From Calliopsis andreniformis (taxonomy: Eukaryota > Arthropoda > Insecta > Hymenoptera > Andrenidae), in assembly GCF_051401765.1 (NCBI RefSeq), contig NC_135066.1:20625001-20689000 (forward strand): a DNA stretch of 64,000 nt. The letters run 5' to 3'. The notes beneath the pieces were generated by a model. It did no database searches, was not told where the DNA came from, and saw only the letters and a list, made by a program, of their open reading frames with translations. The translations under genes were made by a program, and so were the position numbers. Positions 12,104-24,004 of this stretch are shown here, one piece after another (within the stretch, counting starts at the first letter, position 1; each line of letters starts with the position of its first letter).

Positions 12104-12106
12104 CAG
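12037..12106 (+). repeat. 3' LTR of the gag element
   Basis: 70 bp copy of the 5' LTR with a few substitutions and an extra A near its end. It lies inside the open reading frame, so the gag frame reads through it and stops at 12101-12103. Confidence 0.7.
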
Positions 12107-13555
12107 TACATTCGACAATGAAATAGAGCAGTTACTTCATCCTTGATTATAGATTAATTATTGTAGGTTCGTTTTCGTCTAGTCCTATACAGGCCCTGTA
12201 GTGTATGCTTGTTCGAGGAAGGTGGAGGCTTGTTTGAAGGTCTGATTATTAAATATACTGTATTGCGGTTGGAATATTAAGATAGGTAATATATTCTGAT
12301 GATAAACACATTTTAAAAGAACATTAAACAGGAAAGTCAAGTAAAACAAAAATATAAAAGAATTACAATAATAAAAAATATGAAAAGAATGTACAATGAG
12401 GGACTCACCAATCTACTGGTTACTTCTTATACAAATTTTATATATCTCCTTGAATTACTTTATCCGATCTTTATCCGATCTCTATCTGATTTCCAAATAC
12501 CTGGAGTACTATAGACTGGATATACCTGGGAAACTGTACACACACACACATACACACAAACGATTAAAAATATTATTACTATATTATTAAGCCAAATACT
12601 ATATTATTGGATATTAAGAAATAATCAAAAAAAAAAGAAAAATTATTTGAATTCTAAAACTAATTGAACTTTAAAACTATTTGAAATTTTTAAACTATTT
12701 GAGATTTTACGTGCGGCTATGAGTCTATTCACTCCCGGCTCACTGCACTTTTGAGTGAATCTCTGCTCGAAACTATTGAGAGAAAACTGATAGAAAACAG
12801 GATAATTAGCCCACGGGCCCCTAGTCGCGTGCCTCACGACTTGTCAACGAAGAGTGTCGAGGCTTGGAGCACTCGGGCGGGACCCAGGCTGGGCTAGCTA
12901 CCAAAAAGCTGATGCATTATTGTAACTTGACGGCAAGTCGTGGTCGCTCTCACGAGGCTCGCATGAAATCACGCGTATGTGCATGGTATATGTGTTCTTT
13001 TGATTTCTGCACTCCTCAACCAGTAGGTTTGGTGATGCTCTCAACCATTCTAAATTTTGAGTCCACATTCTTACATACTCGCATTCATTCGCACAATAGC
13101 AATTCCGAATATATGTATATAAGAATATGTATATGTATAAAATATAAAATATAAATTAAGAGGAAAATAATACAAAGGTGAACATTATAATTTTACCAAT
13201 GAGGCAGTATTTTGGCAAGGATTTGAGAAATATTCGCAAAACTATTGTTCATGTGGAAATAACGGGAACGAATGCAATCAACAAGGGATTCCCCATAACA
13301 CTGTGTGTTGTTGATGCATCCGTTGTGAATGGCAATCTTATTATTATTAATTTTATTGGAGAAACACTGGGCGTCCAAAGATTCTACGTATTAACCGGAC
13401 GTTAATATCGGGTTGCTGCAACGGCAGCTCGTTGCAGGATTGGAGAGACGTTCGCGACTTACTTTATGCTAACGCGAAATATCGCGTGGCGACCAACCGT
13501 CGCGACGACGATAATTCCTCGTGGGAAGGGAGAAGAAAAAAAAAAGAAATTTTAA
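12107..13555. other. Unassigned DNA with small CA microsatellite
   Basis: A CACACA/TACACA tract lies at about 12538-12560. A GC-richer patch at 12720-13000 and short open frames (12864-13154, 13178-13405) show no recognisable domain. TTCGCGACTTACTTT and nearby CG-rich words precede the foldback at 13560. Confidence 0.4.
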
Positions 13556-13559
13556 TAGT

Positions 13560-15026
13560 TACAGAACGTAACAAAGGGGTGATTCAGGGGGTAATTTGAA
13601 ACAACATTTTCCTTCGCGAAAATGTAAGATGAGGCTTCGTTAACGAATTATTAACGAAAAACACCGGCCAATGAGAGCGCGAGTTTGCCGCCCGAGCGAC
13701 CGCGGTAGCGTTGGGTATGCGCGCTAGATGCTATGGTTGTACTCCGAACAAGAAAGTCGTCATACATCGAAGAAAATAGCATTAGTATGAAAACTGAAAG
13801 CGATATAATAAATAATACCGATTCTTTTTTTGTTTATCACTTGAAGTGAATAATTACTTAATATCGAAGAAGACTACGTGCAACGTAAAAACACGAATAC
13901 GTAAATTTCTTATTCGCATAACGTATAAACGAAAAAGCAATACAACAAAAAAATAAAGGGAGAGGAGAACAAACTTCACCTGCAGTTTGTAAACCTGTGT
14001 TACTGGGTCACTATACCGATCCTGTTCATCGACAGTCGAAATGGTTTATGCTAAGGTAGAATTTTTTCAAAGAAGCTCCTTCTACCCTCACATAGTTTCC
14101 CATCGTTCTATTATGAGTTAACTTTCACTACGACCACAAGATTGAGAGAGAAAAAAATCAGTATTTGTCAAGAAAACATGTGCTTTGCAGAAGTGCACAA
14201 CGAGCACCAACAAGCAGTTTTACAAAAGCGCTCACTCCACTCTTTTACTGCCTACGAATCCAATGCTTCGAGACAGAAAACAGACACATCGTGCATCCGT
14301 CCAAAAGGGTCCGCGAAGAAGAGAAAGTCCCCGAAGAATAAGAAAAAAATTTTTAGCACCATGTGGGAGTTGTCGCTGGTAGGACCAGGCTAACCATCCT
14401 AGCAGAGGTCAGTGGTACGCGTTTAGGTAATTTATGGTTTTATTGCTTTGACTTCGAAGGAGACGTGACCTCGGAGTGTCCGAACAAGGAAGGTCTCAGG
14501 TGCTTAAACTACGTGGGGATACGGTACAAGGAGTTTCTTTGGAAAAGTTCTACCCTACCATAAACCATTTCGACAGTCGATGACCAGGATCGGTACAGTG
14601 ACCCAGTGACACAGATTTACAAACTACAGATAAATTGCATTTAATTCATTAGTGATTATTATTTTTTAAATCTAACGCAGAGTACTTTCAACGTTTCTAT
14701 CTTCAACGTTAATTCTCTAATTCTCCGTTCATTTTTTGTTACATTGCTTGTTCGTTTATACGTTATGCGAATATTTTCATACTACTGCTATTTCCTTCGA
14801 CGCATGCCGACTTTCTTGTTCGGAGAACAACCGTAGTGCCTAGCGCATACCCGATGCTACCGCGGTCGCTCGGGCGGCAAACTCGTGTTCTCATTGGCCG
14901 GTGTTTTTCGTTAATAACTCGTTAACGAAGCCTCATCTTATATTTTCGCTGAGGAAAATGTTGTCTCAAATTACCCCCTGAATCGCCCCTTTCAAGGAAC
15001 TACAACACTTTTGTTACACCTTGTAT
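13560..15026. mobile_element. Foldback DNA transposon, copy 1 (long arms about 500 bp)
   Basis: The left arm, 13560 to about 14085, reappears inverted at about 14525-15026. Shared words include GGGGTGATT, CGTTAACGA, AACACCGGCCAATGAGA, CCGCCCGAGCGACCGCGG and TTTGTAAACCTGTGT. The outer left end lacks about 22 bp found in the other copy. The ~440 bp centre (14085-14525) has only a short Lys-rich open frame of unknown meaning and no transposase. Compared with the copy at 28164, this one keeps an extra ~345 bp in the centre. It is a non-autonomous element that must have been moved by another element's transposase. Confidence 0.85.
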
Positions 15027-15029
15027 ATG

Positions 15030-16010
15030 GTTACTGCAGGTCTACATGCTTCGACATCTCAAGAAAGTCAGTGATCTGAATAATGAACTTCAGAACGATG
15101 AACATATTTGAGGTTAGCATTATAATTTGTATGAATTGTAATGTTTTGCTTTATTTTTATTGTGTTGTGTATACATGTATTGTTATGTGCATTCCAATAA
15201 AAGCCAATACTTTTTTTCACAATAAACAATGATATTATTAATAATAAGTATTATTTTCGTCTAATATTTTACGACGTGAAAATTGACTTTCATCATAACT
15301 ACATACTTGAATGGACGTTCAAATTTTAGCGTTTCGTTTGCATCTTTTTGCCGGGCATGCGTTTTAGTTTATATATCAATTTTTATGTAAAATGTATTTA
15401 TATGTATTTGTATGTAAAAGTTAGGATGCTTCACAAACAGAAGCTAGCATTCTGGTGTATTATATAGAAGTCTCTAAGTCTAGTGTATTATATTGAAGTC
15501 TGTGGTTGCATACTTTCCGATGCATACTCGGAAGGAGAATTTTCGGTGAGATCCTCAAAAATTTTTAGGAAATTTTGAGGGATAAGTTTAAAAATCAAAC
15601 GATAACATTTTCTGTGGAATATCTCGTGCCAATGCATATTCTTTTATGAACAATTAAAATGAATCAAGTTTATATAAAAGATGATACAACCGAGGAGGGA
15701 CGATTCTGCATTTAATAATAAACCAAAAATAAAGTATTCAATTTTCTTATAAGATACTTATTTCTTGAGAAAATTGAATTTAAAGATTTGTCTGGTATGC
15801 GTGCAGAAAAATAAGCAGTGCCAACGTCATGATAAGTACTGATAATAAATTTATTAGTAATTGTATTGCTTTACATTTAACATTTACATTATAGAATGAA
15901 TTGTTGAAAGTGCCATCCTTATTGATACATGCAAATCCTTGTTTTAAATGTTTCAATTTCTACAAAGCCTTTGTTATTTCTCTAACTGCAGAAGATTTAG
16001 AGTAATTTTT
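15030..16010. other. Unassigned AT-rich spacer
   Basis: No gene. A short diverged tandem (GTGTATTATATAGAAGTCT near 15455, repeated about 33 bp later) is the only structure seen. Confidence 0.4.
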
Positions 16011-16015
16011 GCGTA

Positions 16016-17006
16016 CGGGTCATTCCTCGCGAAATCGGGCACGTTTCGGAGCAAGTTCTTGTAATTTGCTCAAATTTAAATATGTTGTAGTCTTTAACGA
16101 TATTTAAACGTATCCCAAAGGATTTTTCAAAATTTTGAAAATTGTCGATTTTACAGCTGTTTGAAGTTAAGTGCTACGTTTTTTGTAAAAAATTATAGCT
16201 ATTGAACTAGTAAGCGGATGGAGATGAGCTTTACGGTGATTATAGAAAAAATATTGAAGTTTGTAAGAAGAATTATTTCATTTAAAAAAAATTGTTTTTT
16301 AATCATCTTTTTTGCAATTATTTTAAACAAATGCAGGTTTTTAAGATGATGTGCGATTTTAAAATTCTGAAAAAAAAGGAGAATATAGTTTGATCCTTCC
16401 CCTTGATAGAAAAACTTTCAAAAAGATGGACATTTTAAAATTGGCCCTGTGAAAATTGCAAATTTTCGCAAATAATAACGCACGTTCGCCCGCTGGAGTC
16501 GAGTAGGCTGCTAGCGTCGATGCGCCCGCCACAGCAGTGCGACTCGACGCAGCGTCAACTTTCGGCAATTTTCACAGGGCCAATTTTAAAATGTCCATCT
16601 TTTTGAAAGTTTGTCCATCAAGGGGAAGGATCAAACTATATTCTCCTTTTTTTCAGAATTTTAAAATCGCGCATCATCTTAAAAACCTGCATTTGTTTAA
16701 AATAATTGCAAAAAAGATGATTAAAAAACAAGTTTTTTTAAATGAAATAATTTTTTTTACAAACTTTAATGTTTTCTCTATAAGCACCGTAAAGCTCATC
16801 TCCATCCGCTTACTAGTTCAATAGCTATAATTTTTCAAAAAAAAGTTAGCACTTAACTTCAAACAGCTGTAAATCGACAATTTTCAAAATTTTGAAAAGT
16901 ACTTTGGAGTACGTTTTAATATCGTTAAAGACTACAACATATTCAAATTTGAGCAAATTACAAGAACTTGCTCCGAAACGTGCCCGATTTCGCGTGGAAT
17001 GACCCA
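16016..17006. mobile_element. Long palindromic MITE, nearly perfect 1 kb hairpin, TA-flanked
   Basis: TA at 16014-16015 and TA at 17007-17008 flank ends reading CGGGTCATTCC and GGAATGACCCA. The arms run about 440 bp each (16016-16459 and 16564-17006) with few mismatches. The ~100 bp GC-rich centre is itself partly palindromic (GTCGAGT and GCTGCT against AGCAG and ACTCGAC). TA duplications suggest a Tc1/mariner-type mobiliser. There is no coding capacity of its own. High arm identity suggests recent origin or ongoing gene conversion. Confidence 0.85.
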
Positions 17007-17009
17007 TAC

Positions 17010-20000
17010 GTCTTCTCTTTCGACTTTTCGAAGCAATTTGAAACAGTCCAAGGGGCAGACCTCATGTACTGTAGCTGTCCCATAAGTAGTCCTTTGAGAC
17101 GGCACAAGGGTCAGAGGAGTCTCGCTCGCTTCGCCTGTCCCTCAATCCAGTTAGTATGTGTGACCGTTTTGACTAATAATATGCTACAGCAGAAAATGTG
17201 TGTGAGACAAGTCGTGCTCTTTGCACTCTGGCCAATGCGACCCGCATTCTTTCCAAGGGTCTACTCATGGGATAGCTACGTCATCACTAAGCAGCCACGT
17301 GTGTAGGTAACACTATTCCTGTAACGGAAACTGTACCAGTTGATATCAACTTGGCAATCTTGAAAAGTCACATGACTACTTTATCACTTTAAACAGTTGG
17401 CCGTAGAAACAGCTGTAATGTATGCAGGACTACCTCGTACATATGAGTTGCTCTTATGCAAACATTAAAAAACCGCCCCCTTCACCCCTCGCGTCTTAAA
17501 AGTTAATAAAAGTAAATGAAAAAGTAAATATTTTAATAATTGAAGTATTACTATAATAGTAATTTATAATTATAACTAATTATTCCTTGCCATGTTGCTG
17601 TAAAAAATATTGTGTGTGATTGAACAACACCACTTTGTAATGAAACTAAAACTCTGTATCATCTAATCTAATGTTGTTTGTTACAAATAAGTTAATACTT
17701 CTTTAAATATGGAATAACGAGCTGTATCAAATAATGCTTTAAAATATGTATGATTTTTATTGGAGAAAAGTAAATCAAATAATTCATGATATTTGAATGA
17801 AAAAATTGTTTAATTTCATAAATCTTTTAAATATTGAAACGTAATAATCATTGATACTATTACGATGCATTTTCTTTATATATTAAATTATTACTAATAT
17901 CGTTAATTAAAATATATTCTTTTAATTATTTACAATCTAGTCATAAATGTCCGTTATAAATGATCAATTATAATCCTTTAAAATGCTCATAAAGGCTTTG
18001 CCTATTGCAACGATTTGCTATGGCTACCTTCTTCTATTAATATTCAATTAGGTCGAATAACGAATATTACTGTAGTCGAATAAATCTGCTTTGAATAACA
18101 CTAGATATTTATTCGCGATTAACGAGCAATTTTTCAATAAATAGAAAAGCTATACATTATTCACGAATAAATTTGAGGTTATTATTCGTTATTTGAAATA
18201 AAATTTTCCCAAGACTGCATAAGGATAAATATTACAATTAAAATGTCGCCCTTATAATTAGCCGTCCTTACGTGGTGAACAACTTGCCCACCTATACGCG
18301 GCAGCCCTGAATGTATATTTCTCTTTCATTTGCCACATTTCCAACCTTTGCATTTATCTCCTGTTCAGTTTTTCTAATTTTTATATAAAATATAAAATGC
18401 CATAAGATTGTAAACGTATGAATGTAATAGTATATGTATTAATTGAGTTTTCAAGTAGCTATACATGACGTGCGTTATAAATGAAAGCAGCCTTATCGTC
18501 AAACTGGGACATACCTACTTGCATGTTTGACATAATGACGAAAGCATAATCAAGCAATTCTGCAGACCCTTAGGGGTTAGGTTTGAGGCGTGTGTACAAT
18601 AATTTCTCCAGAGCGTCTTTCTCACTTAACGTAATCCTCTATATGCAAGTAGAACCTCGGGAACGAAGTTAGGCGGACTGAAAAAATGCTAATTTGATTG
18701 ATTGAACCCTCTCAGTTGAATTCAGTAAAACACGCGGAACGTTCCATTTTACGGTTGACAATTTTCTATTTTCACCTTCCTGACAAATGACACGCGAATG
18801 AAGGATCAAATAGCAAAAATGTAGTTAAATGTATTGTAAATTATTTTTGTATCGTGGTGTCATGCTGCTAATTCTGCGATACCGTTAGTTGAAAAGTATA
18901 ATCTAATGCAATATTACAAGTATGATCCCCTCCGCTACCCACATTGTTCGTTTTATTTTTCAGATCATTTTCGATACAGCCTTTTGTAATCGAAATTAAG
19001 TTTTATATAGGAGTACTATTACTAGGAGTAATACTAGATTAAATGATTTCTTTCTTTTAAGATTCAATGTCGCAGTTATAGTTTATTATATATTATACTT
19101 ATAGTTATTTTATATGGTAAAATCCAACAATCTAAGCAGTAATATTTTTTTATTTTCGTATCCACTCCTATGCACGGTGTATAAGCCAAAGTGCACCATT
19201 TTATGCAGTGTATCATATTTTCTGCCTTGATTTCTTCACATAAAGTACAAAATCACTCAGAATCCTTTTTTTACCTTTTGTGATGATATTGCTTTTGTAA
19301 CATTTTACCATTGCCTATGTATATCTATATTAAACTGGTCCAACTCAAGCAATTACTTTTGTTCCAATCTAGGAAACTTGACCAAATATTTGTAAATATT
19401 TTACCGAATCTTAATCCTAGATAAAAATTGTACACTGTAAAAATTGTAACTCAATAGATGTATCTTCTATATGTACATATGGTTGAAAATTATATTACTT
19501 TAGAAAAACTAGAGAGCTTACGGATGGATGCTAAAATATTAAATTCTAAGTCATTAAAACAGAATGATAGTGATTATTGCAGTAACTAACTTAGTATATA
19601 AACAACACATATTGGCTGTCATAGGACGTAAATTGTTTATACATTATAACATACACTGGTAATTCAACCTAGGCGCCAGTCCAAATTAGGCAACCCTCCC
19701 CTAATTTATAATTCTATATACTAATTAAATTTAAATTTGTAATTTTACTACTACCAAAAAGCGAACCAATTGATATTTGCCTCTATACTCGCCACTGTGT
19801 TGAAAGATATCAAATTCGGTATCTCGAGACGTTTCCCTAGTCATAGGATTATGAAGATTAATTAACTGCGGAAACTGTGCTACGTCGACGTCGGTGAATT
19901 GAATCTCCTAAGTCAGCCGACTCCTTGATTTATGGCACTACCGCATCGAAACTTTTTCCCACGAAATGCTCGGATTTGCATTGCATTAAATTTTAAAGTG

Positions 20001-21230
20001 TAGGGCTCATGAACAACGACAGTCTTGTGTAAAATGTTCTTAAATTGCAGCTCCTGGAACCACTGAAATTTCCAATTACTGGCATCCGCTTGTTATTATT
20101 AATGACTGGTATAGAGAATGAAACAGCCTCTGTATAGCAATAACGAAACAGATTCGTTACTACTACTATTTTAGTCATCATCATAAATTACATTCTTCAT
20201 TTTGATGGGTAAATAAGAATGAGTAGTAAGTAACAGGGTATCATTAAATGGTATCACAAAACTGCGGATATTTCATTAACCCGTATGATTAATATAGCAG
20301 TTGAGGCCATGAAGGGCACTAAAATGTACCATTTCCACAATACAATGGAGTTTAAGTTTGCATATTCAAAATACAAATTTTCAAATATTTAAGATACAAA
20401 TATTCGATTACTACAATTTTAAAGTTTGGAAGTTTAGAATTCTACATATTCAGGTTTTTTTTAAATTTTAAATTTACAAAATTTTGAAACACTCAACTTT
20501 TCAAATATTTGAAATATAAATCTTTAAATTTTCCAATTTTTAATATACAACGTGACTGTCATAATCATTCGATTTGAATTGAATTGAGAAATTGTGGGAT
20601 GAAGTTGATTGTAAAGTGAAAATGAAGTATTTAAACATGAAAAAAGATGATAAATTATTTCAAAAGTACCTGGGAGTAGATTCAAAATAAAATGTGAAAT
20701 ATAATTAACTGTTAAATTGCTTCTAGTAATTAACGCCATTATTATTTCATGGAAAGTGTTTAATAATTTCTATCCATTCTCTGATACTTGCACTGAACCT
20801 TTTAAACGCAAATCACATTTATTGACCACATCAATAGCATCATAACATCAAAATACAGTCGTAACTTTTCATCTTTTCATAGCTCCTTCTCTATCTCAAA
20901 TCGAAAGTTAAATTGTATGCGATGAAACCTTATTTTAAGGTACCATATGAATTTCTATTTCAAGTGATCCCATCGATATTTCAACAGTAGTATAATTTGA
21001 ACTTCTAAGTCGTATGCCTTAAATAAATATGAAACAAAAAATCCATTGCATTATATTATAGAACAAAATATATACATACAAATATAAAAAACAAATAAAT
21101 TCCTGATTTATTACACACGATTGCTGAAACTTGAAAAGAAAATCAAAGAAAGGTAAGTTTTAGTTTACACACATAAGACAGTTTACAAGTTGAAGTCAGT
21201 CAATTAAAATAACGATATTTTTAAAATGAT
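17010..21230. other. Gene-poor AT-rich DNA
   Basis: No recognisable gene. A weak inverted pair at 18051-18075 and 18176-18200 (CGAATAACGAATA type) may be an old 150 bp MITE. Cryptically simple runs of CAAATTTTCAAATATTT type occur at 20340-20540. Confidence 0.4.
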
Positions 21231-21233
21231 TTA

Positions 21234-21378
21234 AACCCCATGCACACGAGCGATATTTTGATGCACAATCACGTTGCGACCATATGTCGGTATTCGTTGT
21301 TTGTAATTCTTTGAAAACAAAGAAAAACATGATTGTAACGAAATCGTGCGTCAAAATATCGCTCGTATGCATTGGGTC
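21234..21378. mobile_element. PIF/Harbinger-type MITE, 145 bp
   Basis: TTA at 21231-21233 and at 21379-21381 is a 3 bp target duplication of the TWA type used by PIF/Harbinger. The ends AACCCCATGCACACGAG and, inverted, GACCCAATGCATACGAG are similar to the larger Harbinger element at 58283 (ATGCGCACGAGTG). Inner arms carry CGATATTTTGATGCAC and its complement. It has no coding content. Confidence 0.7.
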
Positions 21379-21381
21379 TTA

Positions 21382-22430
21382 GTATTTAGTTGAATACAAT
21401 TTTTTATTCAACAACAAGGTTTAAACAGGTTTGGCATATTAAAATAATCACCGGAATGTCATTGGTGAAGTATCCGAATATTTCCATAATTCAATTTTTT
21501 GTCGACTTTTCTTTTAATATTTAAACAATTGTACGCAACAGGTCAATACTATGCTTGCTTTGAGTGTTTGTATGCTGTATCATAATGTGGGGCAATGTAT
21601 TTGTTGTTGTCTCGTAATTATTCAAAACATATAGCTCAAAAATTAAAACTATATGAATATCCAACTGTTAATGATAGTCACTGATACTCACAGTTAGAAA
21701 GCATTCGTTGTTGAGATTAAACGGGTCGCGAAGTTTTGAAAAGAACCGTCTGCTCATATCTAACTCCACAGTTTTCAGCCCTTTCGTCCACGTGACACGA
21801 GAAGAAAAGCAAGAGGAGGAAAAAGAGAAACGAGCGACGATTCTTCAACGATTTGTATCTCCTGCTATGGTCACGACAATGAACGATGCAGCATTTCAGA
21901 TTGAATTTACTTGTTTCCACTGCTAGACATAACATTTCCCCTCAAGATTTCCGCTCCCGGAGAAGTTTACCTTTCGACTTTCGTATTCGAGATTTTGTTT
22001 TCGCCAATCTCACGTCTAGCTTAACCCGCGGAATCGCCAAAGTTTGCCGTCCTGAGGACGCCGTTCACGAATTTCTTCTTTCGAAATTTTCCATCCTTCT
22101 TTTCACATTGGTAGGAATCGAGCAGAAAAACAGAAACTTTTTCTGTGGTAGCCCCTCTGATATTCTAACATCCTGTTTTGTTTTCTTTTCTTACTAACCT
22201 TTGACACTCAATAGATACAGTATCTACATACACACACAGGAACATGTGGGATACTTTTGGAGGGAATATTCTGGACACAAAGATAACGAAAAAAATTCAC
22301 GTGTACATACACCCGAAAACACTTTGTTTTTCAGTTACATGCTATTTTATATTACGCACGATGTGGTACTTCCTTAAAGATCTATCACTGTCTGCCAGTC
22401 GTTCAAGGGGCCTGAACATTCCTGGGTCTA
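21382..22430. other. Unassigned, locally GC-richer DNA with short open frames
   Basis: Overlapping short frames on both strands at 21708-22197 have no domain that I recognise. The Arg/Glu-rich stretch near 21800 is low complexity. It could be an untranslated or promoter region, but nothing confirms that. Confidence 0.3.
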
Positions 22431-22435
22431 GTAAA

Positions 22436-22491
22436 ACCTTAAACACACTGTACTGACAAAAAACCTTAAAGCACACTGTACTGACAAAAAA
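22436..22491. repeat. Two-copy 28 bp tandem repeat
   Basis: ACCTTAAACACACTGTACTG and ACCTTAAAGCACACTGTACT stand head to tail, each followed by ACAAAAA. One base is inserted between the copies. Confidence 0.75.
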
Positions 22492-22639
22492 TGGGCCATC
22501 ATTTTACAGAATATAAAGTAGAATGTAACCAAAGATCTAGAAACTATTTGTCAAAAATGACTTACGTATTTAGAAACACCGCGTAACCATACACCATATC
22601 GGTGCGTCTACATTATTCGTCTGCCCAGAAGCAAAGCCG

Positions 22640-22860
22640 CTTAATGAAAAGGACTATCATTGTAGGTGTTTAAAAAGGGGTAGTTCCATTTTAAAAAATG
22701 GAGCTGACCTTGATATCTCTAAAAAATGGCAAAAGAATAAAAATTCTTTTGGTATTGTATAAGCTCTATTGAACCACTCAACTTTCTCCTTAAGACATTT
22801 GACGTAGTTTAAAAAACAACAAAGATATTTGACGAGCAAACGTTAGGTGACTCACCCTGT
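22640..22860 (-). mobile_element. End of a TACAGGGTG-type repeat (single end seen)
   Basis: On the minus strand the sequence begins TGTATACAGGGTGAGTCACC at about 22866 and runs into DNA resembling dispersed insect repeats. The other end was not found. It shares the TACAGGGTG terminus with the foldback and MITE families elsewhere in this window. Confidence 0.4.
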
Positions 22861-23449
22861 ATACATATACGTACTATTGATTGAAACAGATATTGCTCCA
22901 TCCTAAAATTCCTACAATATTTATAATTTCAGTATGAGTAAAATTAATATAATAGTAATGAAGAACATTGTTTTAAAAATATGGTTTTCTAAAATCTCTA
23001 ATTATTAAAAACAAACAACACACAATAATGTAGAATGACTGTTCACAAAAAGTCAATATACGCTTAATTTTTCTACATAATATTATACTGTCATCTAGAA
23101 TACTCATCTGTGTTAGAATTGACTTTGGAATGCTAGAAAAATAAAATTTAAGATTTGATACTCACAGGATAAGTTAAGTACAAATAAAAATATGTAAAAG
23201 GAACAATTTTATTGTTGGAATATGTTTTCTACCACGAATGGCATGTGACTACCCCACTGAACAAGGCAATATTCGCAGTCGCGTGTTTACTTAGGTATAC
23301 GCTGTTGCACCAGAGCAACTATTCAGTTCTTTAACATTGCGAGTAGCAGTCAATTGTTTTCTAAATTAAAGCTGAGCTTTTATTCTCTTCAATGAAAGTA
23401 GAAAGAACACTACATCGCATTGCATTTATTTGAAAATAAAGAATGAAAA

Positions 23450-23968
23450 TTAAATATATGTATTTGTAAAAGCGTTGCATATTGTGTTATCAATCATTGT
23501 CAGTCCTAAAGCATATTCTATCTAAATACTATTTGTTTTAAAGGGATCTAAATTTGTTACTTCGGCGCTAATACAATTTCTTTCCTCGTCTATGATTTCT
23601 TTATTTTCTTTCGTAAATTCAAATTTGATAGGCCTGCAATACCAAGTCGATAATGGCCGCGGGTTTTCCCGTACTATTTCCGAATTTAATCTATTTTGCA
23701 ACCTTCAGGGTGCCACGCTTGAAACGAAAACAGCAACATCATCTATCTCAAATCTTGCGTGAATAATTTGTTTATATCTTTGTTGTTCAACTCCTTCATC
23801 GCAACCCCATTTATATATGAGAATTAATTCTGTATTTTCTACTATTATGTTAAAAGTTTTCAAAATTCGAGAAACTGTATGATCAAGCAAATTCTGTAAG
23901 TGAATTTTGACAAAGGTGTCTGTTATTTCTATTGCTGTTTTTGGCGGGTGAGAATTTTCGTGAATCAT
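23450..23968 (-). pseudogene. Transib transposase core fragment (RAG1-related)
   Basis: One minus-strand frame of 173 codons is interrupted only by TGA at 23705-23707 and TAG at 23522-23524. In order it shows LILIYKWGCDEG, QRYKQ, VFVSSVAP, RENPRPLSTWYCRPIKFEF and, after the second stop, LTMIDNTICNAF. Transib transposases carry KWGCDG...YKQ, then NPRP..T..CRPI.F.F.KE, then a block with a catalytic Asp. The CRPI block and the following Asp block correspond to the region of vertebrate RAG1 before and around its first catalytic Asp. The rest of the transposase (second Asp, Glu, zinc-binding part) was not found. It is a dead fragment. The family call is from recalled motifs and should be confirmed by a search. 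Confidence 0.6.
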
Positions 23969-24004
23969 TAGAGATATTGAAACACCTTAACAACATCAAT
24001 AGGA

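Larger units (their letters stand above)
10757..12106 (+). mobile_element. Compact gag-only LTR retroelement with 68-70 bp LTRs (Mag-like gypsy)
   Basis: Two direct repeats, 10757-10824 and 12037-12106, are almost identical over 68 bp. Each starts TGTAACG; the first ends CGTTACA and the second has one extra A (CGTTAACA). A TGG-rich motif (TGGTGGCAGCGGAGGG from 10829) stands where a tRNA primer site is expected, and a leader follows. Between the repeats is a single gag frame with no protease, reverse transcriptase or integrase. Very short LTRs are a known trait of the Mag lineage of Ty3/gypsy. The overall form recalls the gag-only terminal-repeat (TR-GAG) elements described in plants. No polypurine tract or matching target duplication could be seen. 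An alternative is a pol-deleted copy whose second repeat was placed by recombination. Confidence 0.65.

Noticed and set aside
14142..14393. Lys-rich open frame in the centre of the foldback
   Set aside because: Absent from the other copy by deletion and without any recognisable motif; not called as a gene.
18051..18200. Inverted CGAATAACGAATA words suggesting a hAT-type MITE
   Set aside because: Arms are short and diverged, and ends and target duplication are not visible.
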